Shown one piece after another: positions 1-14,100 of a stretch of DNA of 64,000 bases. The stretch covers positions 434,001-498,000 of the forward strand of contig MU839083.1 in the NCBI GenBank assembly GCA_030685235.1, in the 5' to 3' direction. The notes below the pieces were generated by a model that was not told the origin of the DNA, did no database searches, and saw only the letters and a program-made list of their open reading frames with translations. How positions within the stretch are numbered: position 1 is the first letter of the stretch; the number at the start of each line of letters is the position of its first letter. The DNA is from Copromyces sp. CBS 386.78 (taxonomy: Eukaryota; Ascomycota; Sordariomycetes; Sordariales; Sordariaceae). The translations under genes were made by a program, and so were the position numbers.

Positions 1-2617
1 CGAGCCGAACATTGTCGCAGCACCTGGATTTCCCAGTCAGGAGTAGCGGTTACCACCTTATTGTGTTTTCTGACCTCGTAGGTTGTTTATATTAACCATC
101 TGGGCACCGAAATTGCAGGATCACCGCGTCGGTCTTGCGTTCCAACGCCCCGCTTCGGCTCAGCAATTTCCGATATTTTGTTGAGAAACCATCTCGAAAG
201 CGGTTACTGTTCAAATTCTACAGCCATGTCAGCATTGCGGTATGCAATGGTACAGGGATGCTACCAAAAAAAACAACAAAAAAACACACACACATCACGC
301 AAAGTCGCAAAGTAAGAGGGTGGTTAGTTAGGCTCGGGGACCGTCCCGAGCCCGAGGCCTTACGCAGTACACTAGAGCTGGGATCGACAACAGTCGGATC
401 AGGTAGTGTTTGGCGTGGAGAGCCAAAGCGAGCCTGCCACCCACCCTGCTTTCGCTGCCCACAACAACGTTTTCGACATGCAATCGGTACCAAAGATGGG
501 AAAAGGGCTGACTGGGTTGGCAGGGTGGGCCGGCGGGGAAGGTACAGAAGGGTTACGTCCGCTTGGAAACCGCCCAACATCATTTCGACACTGCGTCAAC
601 CTGGCGGTCTTGCAAGGAAAACGTGAAGCAGCACAGTGCTCGTTTCGTATAGCGAGGTTTTCGGTAGCCATCCGGACGTCCTCGGAACCACGGGGCTTGA
701 CGAACATGTTCCCAAACAAAGCCTAGTCTGGGTTAGCTGCTTTGCAGGGGTGATGCCTCACCTTGGCCGGCTCAGGATGGGCGCGCACCAACCGCAACTT
801 TTCGAGGAGGACTGCCACCGGTGATCTGCTAGATATGAATTTTTTTAATCCGACAAGTTGGAATCTCGAGATCTGATTTTCTGACGGACCGCTCTTTCAA
901 TTCTGTCGACCGGTGTTGTACTCAGACGCCATCCACTGTGCTCAACCGGTCTCACTTTGGCCCTTGCTCATCAGCAGGGAGTCTTTTGCAAGGCTGCCAC
1001 CGCTTGTCTGGGTTGACCAATTTGATGACGTCCCGAAGGAGCGGCATATGCCGTAGAAGCTTCGTAACATGTTGGATAGTGCGGCGATCTGCCAAGAGGG
1101 TTTGGAGATGGACCAGAATCGCCAACCAGCATCTGCGTTGCTGGGTGGCAAGTATCTGTTCATGACTTCGAGGGCTTGCCATGACGGTTCATGCCCGAAT
1201 CATGTATTCGGAACACACAAGTAGGATGTTGGCGCTTGCATCCGGTGGACGTCCAGCCTCTTTGGAGCATTCACTTCAATATTTTGGGGAAAACGAATAC
1301 GGGAGATGAGGGTGAGGGCGGCGGTTTCGGATAGGTGATCAAGTTAATCCTGACCGCAGACAGGAGCCCCAAAATAGAACATCGGACGTCGCCCATACTT
1401 GAAGTTTGGGGTCTCTAGACACCTTCGGACTAGAGATTGTCCGGTTCGTCTGATGATGTCGCTTTGAAAAGGGTTGTCGGTCTGCGGGTTTCTCTGAACT
1501 TTCAATTCACATTGTGTACTCTTGAAAGCGTAAAATTTTGTGCCATAATGATGGTCCTTTTCGCTCTTTGACGACGTCGCTGTGCATCTTGCCGAACTTG
1601 GCGAGCAATAAAGGTGTGCAACCGGGAGTGTGCATGGCGCTCCAGTACGCTGATATGGGAATCTGATATGCCCTGTACCATAGTACGGATGAAGGTCCTC
1701 TGTGCGTCATGTATTGTTAGCTTCCGATACACACTTTCCCCGGGCCAGAAGACCTTTCGATATCCGATGGTACTTGTTACGAATCGGAAAAGCTCCCATC
1801 GCTGTCACACTACCTTTGCGTAGTGCGCGCCTCCGCCAGTGGTCTTAACAGCCCAGGATAAGTTGTTCGCAGTTACACCACATACCGTCCTCTTGATCCC
1901 ATGACGGTGGCTAATATTGTCTTACGGCACCCTTCACGGTGATCCATCACGGAGATGGCGTTTTCCTTTTGAAAACCGTTTCTTGGCTCTGCTGGACACT
2001 CGCGGGAAGCATGGTGTACTGGCGGATGTGATGATTTGGCGAGTATATCTGTTTGGCTGACACGATGATCAGAGCGTTGAGTTTCACTCGGAATGAAGCT
2101 CCTTGATCATTCATCCCATGTACGTGCCCTGCAATACTACGACGCACATGTAACCGTTCGGATGTTTCCATTCCTCGGCTAGGGGTGCACTTTATCGGTT
2201 TGCGTGCCCAGTGGTTGATACCACGTATGTACCTTGTTCATACCGACTCAACTCCGTTCCCAGCTCCAGCGTTTCGGTTTTGGGTTCTGCCCTGATTGCA
2301 CTGATGCACCCGACTTTTGCTCTTCTATTTTCTGTTTGACTGTCGATGTGTACACTAGGCACTGCGTCAGGTACGTACAGTGTGCTCCTGCTTTCCTTAC
2401 TCTTGCACGTACAGGGGTCCGCGCAGTTGGGCGGTGCAGTTGGGTAGCGGATACGGCCGAACGGGCTGGCATTCGGCTGTTACTCAGTCTTGCAGAGCGC
2501 TGACCAAGTCGTGTTCGGAACACGGAACATGGTGGTTGCGGGACTCGGCCCTGGAATTTGTCGAGGATTCGGTTCACAAGGTGCTGGAAGCCGGGAGGGC
2601 GGAGCAGATATTGGAGC
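1..2617. other. Intergenic stretch left of the first retrotransposon
   Basis: The base composition is mixed and not AT-biased, so RIP has not visibly spread here. Only short open frames of up to about 160 codons are present, on both strands, with no recognisable domain. The minus strand between about 950 and 1180 and between about 1500 and 2170 has protein-like pieces without continuity, which could be remnants of a decayed gene, but I recognise nothing. No RNA gene was seen. Confidence 0.5.
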
Positions 2618-2797
2618 TGTCAGATTAGAGGGTGGATATCTGGGTTTCTGGCTATACTCAATCTGGGTTAGCCGCCCAGCCCCCTAGATTATTGGTTTTT
2701 GGGTCCCTCTGGGATACTCTAGCACCCCCTAGACCTTCTGGGCGAGTTAGTTATATATATTCTTCAATCAATTAATTCTGGATAGTCATATTTGATA
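2618..2797 (+). repeat. 5' LTR of element 1 (180 bp)
   Basis: The repeat begins with TG and ends in TA, an expected TG...CA terminus with its last CA altered to TA. It matches the copy at 7973-8152 over its full length with no gaps. By eye about 17 positions differ and all are C/T or G/A, as RIP predicts. A GC-rich core survives, so the LTR is much less mutated than the interior. Confidence 0.94.
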
Positions 2798-5700
2798 ATT
2801 AATAGTCTGATTTGCGTATTTACGATAAGAAGTGCTACGATAACTGATACAAGTAATATCCCTACGAAATTAATAACGTTAACTATATTTTTATTAAAGG
2901 AATTTACTAATAAAGCTATTACAATCGTCTTTAGGACCTAAAACGATTGGCCTAACTAGTATAAAGCCTTTAAGCGATTAGTTGGAAGTAATTAAAACTT
3001 CGGCAATTAATTATTTAAGGAAGGGCCTATAATTTAGAGGGTCCTACCTCCTAAGCCGGAAGATTTTTTCCTTACGAAGCATATAAAAGATTATATATTA
3101 GCGGCTAAAAAAGAATTTATTAAATTTAATAGAGGAATCCGAATTAAGAAGGTCGTAGCGATAATTACTACGATAATTATAATAAATATTATTATAATTT
3201 AAACTTAAATTTAGATTTAGATTTAAATTAACGAAGACGGTATTAAAACTGCCGTTACCGCTACTGCTTAATTCTGGTAAAAAATTAGGGAAGATTCTAA
3301 TAACGAAGAAAATTTTAAAGAAGAAGATAAATACCGTATTAAATAAAATATTAAGGAGGATATAGTAATTAACTTTATTACGGACTTTATTGTAAGAGGA
3401 AAGGCTACTTATAATTAGACTAATAATATATATAATACCCGCTATAAATATTAAAAGGACTTTAATGATATTAATACGAGAGTTTGTAATTAGATGAATA
3501 TTTATATTATTAATTATTTCGCCGATACTATTTTTAAATAGGATAAATCTACCTGTAAATAATTGAAATAAATTAAGTACTAAATTAATTATTACCCTAT
3601 CGATTAAATTATTACCGCTTAGCGAAAATACTAAGTCTTTATTAAAGAGATTGCTAAGAAATAACCTAAGGATTTCGAAAAGTAGGTTTTAAATTAGGAA
3701 ATCCTTATTGCTAATAGTAAAAAATTAGGCGTTAGCGAAGCTATTTCCTCTATTTTATAATTTACTAATTTTATTAATATAATCCGCGAATATAAATTTA
3801 TTTAAGTAAATAATATTTAGAAGTTTAATTACAATTTAAAAAATTCGTCCTTAAATTATAAAGATATATTTATTAATTTTAGAAAGGTCGGTATATTAGA
3901 ATATATTATACTATTAGCCGGTAAGAAAGTTATAATTCGTAGTACTTAGGGTATTAATTAGTTTAATTCGAAAGAGTTTATATTTAAAAGGGAGGACACT
4001 CTTGATTTTAATTATAAAAAGAAGTGGAAGGTATATATAAAGAAGAAACGTAGTGTAGATAAAAATGTAAATAATTTTTTACAGCCGAGAAAGAAAGGGG
4101 GATTTACGCCGTTATATAAAGTATACGAACGAAGCCTTTACTTAATAATACGCTACTAATATTTAATATTTAAAATAAGAAATAACCTTATTTAGAAGCC
4201 TAGTAATTCTATTTAGAAATTTATTAATAAGAATTTCGAAAAGTTTCCCGAAATTAGTAAGGAGGTAAAAAAAGCTAAGAATTAAATACGGGACCGCTTT
4301 ATTATTTTTACGTAGATTACTACTTTAAAGATTTAAAAGTAATAAGAAATCGGCACTTATAATTTAGCGTTTTTTATTAAATAAGGTATTTTTAATATAA
4401 ATAACGGAGGGGATATTTACTTTTTTAAAAATTTAGTAATCTTCGATTTTAGGGCTTCCTTTTATATTTTTAATAAAATTAATTATTTTTCTATATTTCG
4501 AATAGTATCCTTAAAGGACTACGTTTAGGCTAGAGACTTTTAAATATTTATTAAGGGTTTTAGGATTATTAATATAGAAGTATAGGGAGAGAGGGGAATT
4601 CTACGGTTATAATTGAAAGAAGTCGCCTTCTACTTTAATTTTACTATAAATTTTATATTTTTACGCTTACTTTAAAAATAGGGTTTTTATTAAGATTATA
4701 AATTATTTAATAATTACTTTCGTTAGCTAAACAAGTCGATTTTCTATTTCCTTTAAAAAATCTATTACTAAATAGTTCTTAAATATTTTCCCCTCTCCTT
4801 CAATTATATTATTTTTTTCGTACGACAAAATTGTTTTAATTCCTATATTAGCCGTCGCGCGTATAAAATGCCCGCCCAATTCTAATACGAACAATTCAAT
4901 TATTATAGTCCGTAAATCTTCGAATATTTTTATAACGTTAAAAGCGCTAGATTTAAAGGATTAGCAACTTATTAATACGATACGTATAGTATATTTAAAA
5001 TTAAATAATAAATTATACGAAAATTATATAACTGAGGCTTTAAATTAAGAGAACGCTTCGCTATCGATTTTCTTAAGTATAAATAAGGGAGAGGAGGCTT
5101 TAGATATATAATATTCGTTATTTATTAATAGACTAAATTCGTTTAAAATATTTATATAGTAATATATACGGTAGAAGCTATCGTTAAAGGACTATTCTTA
5201 ATTATCGATATAATTAATTACCAATATAATATTAAGGTTAAATACGTTAAGTGCGATAATAAATTTAATAGTTAATATATTAAAAATAAGTTAGCTATTC
5301 GCCTTATTATTTTCGAGCTTTTAATACTTAATATTTAAATTTAAAACGGCGGTACTAAATATTTAGGGGGTATAATTAAAGAAAAGGCGCGCGCTATAGT
5401 AAATAATTCTTATTTCCTTTATAACTTCTGGCTTTAAATTGTTTTAATAGTAGTTTACTTTATTAACTAATCGCCTAAGTATCTTTATAATTGGAAGTCT
5501 TCTTACGAACGGTTTTATACTTTTGTAATTTATTGTAAGGGGGTATAAATTAATTCCCGGAAGCTTAATTTCAGCTATTTATACATTTACGGTTATAAAG
5601 TCTACGCAATAATAAAAATCGCTTAGAAAAAGGAATAGCGACGAAAGAAATTCTAATTAAAAATATAGATCGGTTACTTCGTTAGCTACGCTACTTCGTC

Positions 5701-7972
5701 TATTTACTAAATTTAGAACTTGTAAGCAAACTATATTATTTATACCTGTAATATATTATTTAACGAGAGTTTAATTTACTTAGGGAACCCTAACGAAATT
5801 AAGGAAGGGTTAAGGTTAATTAGTAATAAAATTTCTAACCTATTTAATAAAGTCGATTACCCGCTTTAATTATTTATATAATATTTCGAACCCTTTAATG
5901 CAATTTAAGATATAGAAGATAATAATTTTATTTAACTACTACCGTCGCTCTTCGATAACGAATTATAAATAGAAGTAATAATATTATTAATTTTAAGCTA
6001 ATTAAGCCCAACGTTTAAAGTAAAATATCCTTCGATTTTATATTTAAATATCCTACCTTTTTAAATATATTGTTAGCCGCTCTCTCTATTAGTCTTATTA
6101 TCCACCTATAAGAGTTTATCTCCTTCCTAACTTTCGAATTATAGGAAATTACTTTTAACGTTAGGAAATTTATTTAATTAGTAGGCTAGAAATAGGGTAA
6201 AGTTATTACGAAAGTAGAAATTAATTATTTAATTACTAAGGGTAGCCGGCTAGACTTTATTAAACGTTAAAATTTACCCCCCGTCCTAAAGATTTATTAC
6301 GATTTAGAATATTATAAATTAGGAGACTTCTTTAAATAAGTAGAAGAAATATATTTTAATAATTATAAGGAAATAAGGTTATAAGTAGAAGTTGATAAGG
6401 ATATCCTTCGTACTAAGGGTATTTAAATCCTTAATTGTATATAGGTATATGTATATAAATTCAATAAATACGGCCGTTTTTAAAAGGTAAAGGTTCGTTT
6501 TATAATTAGAAGTAATTAATAGTATTATTATAGGAAAGAAATATACGCCTCTACGTTAATTAGTCGCTCTTTCTAATTTATTATTATTTACGCCGCTAAA
6601 TTTAATTTCGAACTTATCTAATACAATGCTATAAATACCTTCGTTAACGCTTATTTTAATAAAGAGATTTATATACGTATACCCTTTAAATATCGAAAGT
6701 ATTATATAGTATTTAAATTATTTAAAGCCTTCTATAATTTATAATATATTCTTCTACTCTAGTAACGAAAATTTAATAATACTTTTAAGAGTATAGGTTT
6801 CTAATTATTATTCGAAGACCCGTATATCTTTAAACGCGGTAGGATTCTAATCTTCTACTACGTTAACGATATTATATTTACCTTCAATTAGAAATTATGT
6901 AATAAAGTTAGTTAGGTAATAAAGAATTTAGAGGAGAAGTATAAATTTATAAAGTGTAATAACTTCTAATAGTTTTTAAATATCGAAATTATTTGAAATC
7001 GAGAGGTAAAACTAATTTAATTATTTCAACGGAAATATATTTATAAAATTATTAAGTTTATTAAAAATCCCTATACTTTCGCCTTTATTCTGATAAATAA
7101 TAAAGAACTTTTGCCCTATAATAGTGTAATTACTTTCGATAAAATATAGGATTATTAAATCGTCGTTAGATTAATAATATACGTTATAGTAATTATTAGA
7201 ATAAATATCACCTTTATAATTAGCCGTTTAGTTCGCTATAATTATAATCCTAGTCTTTAATATTGTAAAGCTATTAATAAAGTATTATATTACTTTTAAT
7301 TCTATTTAAATTTCTCTCTTTATTTTAGATCGTTATTAAAGTTTGAAATAGTTTTAAATACCTTATACGCCGATAATATATTGGATCGGAAAAGCTTATA
7401 TAGTTTTACAATTAAACTATTCGGTAGTTTCGTCTACTAGGGTACTACTAAATAGAAAATAGTATTAACTTTAATTATTAAAGTAAAATTATTATCGATC
7501 TCTAATATTATAAAGGAAATTATTGTTATTATACGTCTATATAAGGAAATTAAAATTCCCTTCAATTAGGAAGTGCCCGTAATCGGCTATAATAATATTT
7601 AAATAATCCGTATTCTAACCGTTAAAGTATTATAATTAATAATTAAATTAAAGTATATTAATATTTATCGTTACTAATTATAATAAGAGATTATAAAAGG
7701 AAGGATTGTAATCGAATATTTAGAAATAAAGAAAATACTAGCAAACGGCTTAATAAAAGTACTAGAATAATTAGATTACGAAAAATTCCGGGAATTAATA
7801 GGGATAGCGAACGCGCCGGTTCGAAAAGAGATAAAGATTAGGAAGGAAATTCCCGACGATATTCTAGAGGATACTTATAGTTTAGCTAGAGAAATTAACG
7901 TACTAGAAGAGAGAAAATTGTAAATAGCTTCACTTTTGCCCTATTTTGAGAAGGTTTGTAAGTGAGGGGGTA

Positions 7973-8152
7973 TATTAAATTAGAGGGTGGATATTTAGGT
8001 TTCTAGCTATATTCAATCTGGGTTAGCCGCCTAGCCCCCTAGATTATTGGTTTTTGGGTCCCTCTGGGATACTCTAGCACCCCCCAGACCTTCTGGGCGA
8101 ATTAGTCATATACACTCTTCAATCAATCAATTCTGGACAGTTACATTTGATA
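7973..8152 (+). repeat. 3' LTR of element 1 (180 bp)
   Basis: This is the direct repeat of 2618-2797 and has the same length. Its first bases read TA instead of TG, consistent with a G-to-A change. It is preceded by the tract AGTGAGGGGG, the likely polypurine primer of plus-strand synthesis, and followed by the target duplication GGAGC at 8153-8157. Confidence 0.94.
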
Positions 8153-11100
8153 GGAGCTGGCTGATCGCAATACATCCGGGCGCATCCGGCTCTCCGGACT
8201 GGCTCCCCTTCACGTGATGCGCCGGGCCCGAGTTAGTGTAAGGACTCGGGAAGACGGGCAGGCATGACCCCAGCGTTGGCCGAGCCTCCTCACAGCGCTC
8301 AGCCTCGGTGCTGGACCCCGTCAATTCCATGTGAAACGCCGTGGAATATGCGAATAGGGGCGTGTTGGCCTGTTGTGCGCTCCTTGTATGTAGGTAATGT
8401 ATTCCGCTTGTTGGTACGACATCTGGAGGCGTTCATCTGTCGCTCTGTATCTCGGTACACTCGGACTGACCCGAGGAGCCGCAATCTTTTGTGTTGTGAG
8501 CGATGGCATTGCTAAGTTTGTTGGCGGTCGAATGTTGCCAAGATGATCTAGGCTCGCCATGTTAATTTTTGCGCGGGCCTCTTCGTCGAGCAAGTTGAGG
8601 TCGCATCGGCGAGATCTGACCACGATAGTATCTGGATAGCTTGGCCAATGATGCTTGCAAGGTCAAGGTAGGACCTTGGTAATGGTAACTAGCGGCTTCC
8701 TAGCGAGCCAGCCGAAATAGCCAGCCGAACCAGCGCCCTGCTGAATCATTGCTGTCGTCGTCTGGCAGGCAGGAAAATGATTGTTCGTTAAGTAACAAGC
8801 ATCACCACTCGACCGAGGAGCGGGTACAGGTCCAGCAGGTCTCGTCGTGAATTCGTGATAGGCGGCGTTATAGGCACAGGGCACAAGACACAGGCTGACA
8901 GGCCTACCAGATTCAGTAAATTAGTGTTGGGTACTGCTGATGGGATGCGTGGCTGCTGTCATGGCTGCTGTCGTGGGATGCCAGATGGTGTGGTGGTAGA
9001 TAATGGCAGGCCGCGCCATCCGACTGCTGCCGTTAATCCGTCCGTCACTTGTCAAGTTGTCAGCGGATTTCGGTACATATTTTGGGATTTGGACTTGAGT
9101 TTGTGGTTCATGCTTCGCGGAGTGTCCCGGATTGTGGATCCGGAGTGAGAAACGAGTTGACCAGTCGGAGTCCATCTTTGCAAATCAAGGTCGCTCACAG
9201 TGCAAAAGTGAAGCGAGAGAAAAGGACCAAGTTCCGGTTCGGCACATTGCAAGGACAGGCAGGTACCTTCTCACAAGTACCGATCTTGAAACGTTAGCCG
9301 GTGCAGGAGGGAATAACCAATAAGAGGATGCAGATATCTGGGTTTTGGTGGAGAGCGGAGCACCTAGGCAGACCCCCTCGTCCGATTCGGAGAATGGACA
9401 CCAATCTGACGGAAAATTGTGGCTTGACATTCGGAGAGCGTGGCTGACATGGACCAGGCACCACCAAAATTTTGAACTTTGACTCTTCCACGGCTCACGC
9501 TCCAATCCGACCATTCCCAGACGGGATCCTGACGCGAACTGGCAATTTCGAGAACGAGATCTGACGGCATATCTCATTTGTATCATCTTTATTAATCCCG
9601 TATTGTTGCATTTTTGCCTTTCGACTTTACGATCCAGTATGATCAGACACCCCTGCCGATTTGCTGAAAGAACCGCTAAGCAGTTACACATTTACAGGTA
9701 ACTGTCACTGTTTTCTTCTCTTCACCGTCATCAACTCACCAGCATGCCACATGTTGGCGAGACATCATTAGTGAGCCAACCTCGAGCTGCCCTGGATTCC
9801 GACTGGTCTAACCATCCGGCTGGCATAAATGAGAAAAAAAGCAAAGAGAGACAGCCGGTGAAATGGATCGGACTCCAACCTAAAATTACAAGCAAGACGA
9901 CTTCACTTTGGATACCACTAATACCACGGTGTCGTACACAGTAACCGAAACAATGTAACGCTTGATCGCAAGAATGGACTGCACTTGGTAAAAGTCAGTC
10001 AAAACACCACCACCGCTATGACCACTGCATCATCAGTTCATCACTGCTACAACATCGTGGAAAATCACCACGACACCACCACTACGGTCACCACTACCAC
10101 TATTTGCGCCGCCACCGCCACAAAGCCAATATTATACTCGCAAACGCAAACAATGGTGTTGCAATACTACCCACATCCACGAGCCTTTTCTCAAGCACCC
10201 GAGTTTTCTGTCCCGAGGCGTGTGGATGCCGTTGGTGGATGTGTGTGGGTGTGCGTGTTTGACACCATGCTTCGGCCGGATCTCTTCCGAACATGACTCC
10301 GGAAGATGGGGTGGGTGACGGAGCGGGGTGACAAACCAACGTCCACTTCTGCACCAAAAATTAGTGCTCTTGGCCTTTTGTTTCTCTTCAGAACAAATGG
10401 AGCCCGAAGACAAGGCGGTCTGTCTGCCCAACTGCCACCGTTTCATTCACCCTTTTGTATCGAATATTCCACAACACAACGTGACGCCTTGGTTGAAGCT
10501 ACGGTTGCATGGAGCCAAGCCTCCAGGTCGCCAAGCAGAAAGGCCCTCCACCGTCACCCCGTGCTTTCAAGCGCTAGGTACCAGGGCTTGAAACTGAAAG
10601 AGCTCCAACAAAGGGCTCCATCACCGGATGCCGGCCGAGTGGAGAGCTCCCCACATGCCATCTCCATTCCATTTTCCCTCATCTCGACACCACCGGTGGA
10701 CTCTGGGCTCCAGTCACTGGACCGGCCTTCCCTGCTGATTCGCTAGGCCCTATCTTGACAAAACTTCCCCAAGGGGCCCGGTCCTGGGAGAGCCCTGGAT
10801 CATGAGCCGGATCTTGGCCGGGGTCCTGAAAACCGAACTTGCGCGTCGAGTCAACTCCAACGTCGTCCCCGTCCCTGAAGCGGGTGCCGACGGGCTTGGC
10901 CCATACAAATTGCTGGAATCACGTAGCGCTGACCCGGAACTCTGCATCGACCCGGTAGGACAGTATATCACAGTACGGAAATAATTGCCATGTCCAATGC
11001 AGTGCCACCTGACAAGTCTTCCCTCTCCAGCTTTCTCTGCACGCTCGGTACCGGAAGTGAAGTCGAGCCTCAGAAACACATCATAGACGGGCACTCGGTA

Positions 11101-14100
11101 GCGTTGACCATCTTGCGAACCCGGAATTCGGAGAGCGCGAGCAATAAATAACAAGATGGGTTGGATGTCATCGCGGAATATCAGGGTCCTGATATTCCGC
11201 CCAAATTGCTATTTCAACGAATTACGGAACACGGCTTGTCCATTATGGCTAGCACGGTCCTATATATTAGCTTCCCGCTGCTGTGAACACTGCATGCCAA
11301 TCCCATCCCAAACATGGCACAAAGTGTCTACGGTGAGACGCGATGCGATGAGGCCCGGGCATCTCGGCCTTCGCAGCCGGCAACTCTGGCACGGACGGCC
11401 TAGACAGTCAAGAAACCATACCGTCTTCTTCAACCATCTCGGGTCACTGGCATCGCGGTGCCTATTCTTGTACAAAGGGCACTACACTACCGAGACTACG
11501 GGCGTGCTCATGGAAAATGGCACTTCCCGCACCATTATCCTTTGCTGACTGAACAGCGCTAGCGGTTTGTCAAGCAAGGAGCATCGGGGACGATCTCTCA
11601 GACCCCTTGCTCCAAAGCCACTCGTCGTCCACAGTTCATCTCAAGCCCTCAGCTTCCTCCTGGTCGTCCTCCGCCATTTGCGCTAACGGGACAGGCCCTT
11701 GAGGCCCGGAGCAACCCCCCTGTAGGGGGCGCGCAACAATTGCGGGCACTTGTGCACAGACTGCGGCAAGACGTAGCCAACGGTTCGACGGCCTTGCTAA
11801 CCTTCCCCGTTGCTACCTCCGTGCCCTTGGCATACATGGCGTAACGGCGGGTGCGGCTTCAACCATTATTGGCGTCTGGCCCATCCACTGGGACCGCTGC
11901 CATTCAAGCGCACGGCGTCTGATGTGCTGCGATTCGATGTACAAGTACTGTCGAGAACCGAGTGCTTGTCACTGCACGTCAGTATCCTGCACATACGCAG
12001 CACACAGTACCTTCTGTGCGGTAGGTAGACATTACCAGTCGGGACTCAGCAGGTTGAGCCGAATGGTCACAATTTGACGGGCCGGTTTGGGTTCGTGATC
12101 CGAGACTGACAAACTGCAACGCGGGGCCAAGATGCGGTCCAAGATGCGGTACCTATCACACCCGAAAGAAAAGCGGCCAAACGGCAGTGCTCCATAGCAT
12201 CAGTAACTTTCTCGGAGCCTCGTCCGGTGCGAGGAAGCAACAGCATGATAGGCACATGCATCCGTTGCTACCAGCATCCACTTTAACGCTCCCAACCCCG
12301 CCCACAACTCCAGTACGAACTAGCACACCTCGGTCGAGAATGGATGACGCCCCAGTTGCCATAACGTTTTCCTGCTTGTGCTCGGGGACCTGGCGGTTGA
12401 GACAAATTCAAGAAATGAGACGAACACCCTGAAATAGCGTACCCCCGAGCCACTGCCATTGCGGCGACAAGACGTGGGTAGTGACTGATCACCTTCAAAG
12501 GCCCTAAAGATACGTTCCGCTGTCAGAGAATATGATTGGACCTGACAATCAAATCTGAACAAGAACGCGGACGGTCAAGCCAGCACGCACCAGAAAAACT
12601 GTCCCGTATTTGGATACTCCGAGCAGCCACAAGGGCGGCTCCAGACCACAGCACGGCGCTCGATTGTATTCATTTTCACAAATAACTTTTTCCTTTCTTC
12701 TTCCTTTCTTTGGCATGGTGATGTTCCGTATGGACGGTTAACCATGGAAGCAAGGAAACCGGGGGCAAGATGGGTAGACCAGGTCCGGGGCCCGATGTCA
12801 GCGCGGCCCTGGGTTCCATGATCAAGATCCCAAAAGCCCACCGAACGGCTTCGCGTACAAGATACACAGGGCAAGGAAAAGAAACAGTCCAGCTGGTGGA
12901 ACGTGTCTTTGTGGCTTCATATGGTGTCCCTGGTCATTTACAGATGCAGGGGGTTTCTTGCGAGCGAGCAAAAGCCATGGACGGACTCAAAATACAAACC
13001 AGGACAAACAGTCTGGCAGTGACGCAGCACAACGACAACAAGAACAGGGATCCCCAAGTATCCTTCAGCGGTACGGTTACCCCATTGAAACTCCTCAGAC
13101 ACTGCGAGCAATGGCATAAGATGCTGTTGCTGGCATTTCCTGGTGTTTCGGTGCATCAGCTGCGCTCAATACGGGCTGCGCATGGGTTCAAATCTTTGGG
13201 TTTCCTCAACAAAGACTCCCTGGGCCACATCATCACTTTTATGGCCCCCCCCTTTTCACCACCTTTCCTGGCCAGTTTACCACAGGCACCATCGGCTTTT
13301 GTTTCCAGGCTTCTCGGCGGTAGCTGTGGTGATCGGCGCATTCACAAACTGGACAACGGGGAATGCGATCGCTTCAACGTAACGCTAGATCACACTGAGT
13401 AGCATCACTTCCGTGCTGTATGTATCAAAACCTGTACCCCCTCAACCCTTTGTACACCAAGCTCGCCGTTGCTACGCTACTCAGGCCTACTCTTGCGCCT
13501 TCTGTCTTCCTTCCATTCACGTTCCGTTACCCATTTCAGAGATTCTTCCGCCCTGCGCGTAACTGTTGTTTCAACTGCCCTGCGTCCACACGTTCTCTCT
13601 TTTAACAGCCGATCCTACATATGTAGACGCAAGGGTGTCGGCTTTCTCTGTTCGATGGCAATCGATTCTTTTTAAGGATCACAGGCTCTCCACCAGCAGG
13701 CAGTTCGGAGAACCTAGACCACAGTCCACACTGTGCTGCAATGGGGGTGGTCTTTCACTACACTGTTGTATATCTGAGGTTTCACTACGCATTAGCTTCC
13801 ACCTGTTGTTCACACTGCGGAAACCCACAACATTCCTCCTCTAATCCTGAGAGGAGAAGGAAGCATTCAGGGACACGTACGGGTTAAGAAGGACATCCGC
13901 GGGTGCTACCTATAGGGACCGCCGTATAACCGCTTGCTGTGTTGTAAAAAGAAGACCCGACCCGGGGATCTACTCGTACAGCACAGATCCCGACTCAGAC
14001 ACCGAGGACAGCAACAACCCAAGGCAAGAGCACGAAAAGGTCAGCGGGGCGAGCCTTTCAGGTTTGACGAAAGCCAGCCGCAGCATATTCGCAGATCATA

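Larger units (their letters stand above)
2618..8152 (+). mobile_element. RIP-degraded Ty1/copia-type LTR retrotransposon (element 1)
   Basis: This is a 5,535-bp element bounded by two 180-bp direct LTRs and a perfect 5-bp target duplication, GGAGC, at 2613-2617 and 8153-8157. The interior is extremely AT-rich and has stops in every frame. Domain ghosts read on the plus strand in the order protease (about 4445, a DSGAS-like site reading D-F-R-A-S), reverse transcriptase (about 6855-6880, YVDD box reading YVND) and RNase H (about 7365-7490, ADxxxxDRKS and LFGG-type motifs). The changes at these sites fit C-to-T or G-to-A. A G-rich purine tract immediately precedes the right LTR. The YVDDI box, the following FLxIEII-type block and RNase H at the 3' end identify the Ty1/copia superfamily. 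It is non-functional and is probably a heterochromatic, methylated region. Confidence 0.93.

Noticed and set aside
12770..13402. Plus-strand frame of 210 codons upstream of the regulator
   Set aside because: It has no recognisable domain, poor coding character and no splice context; it is left as intergenic.
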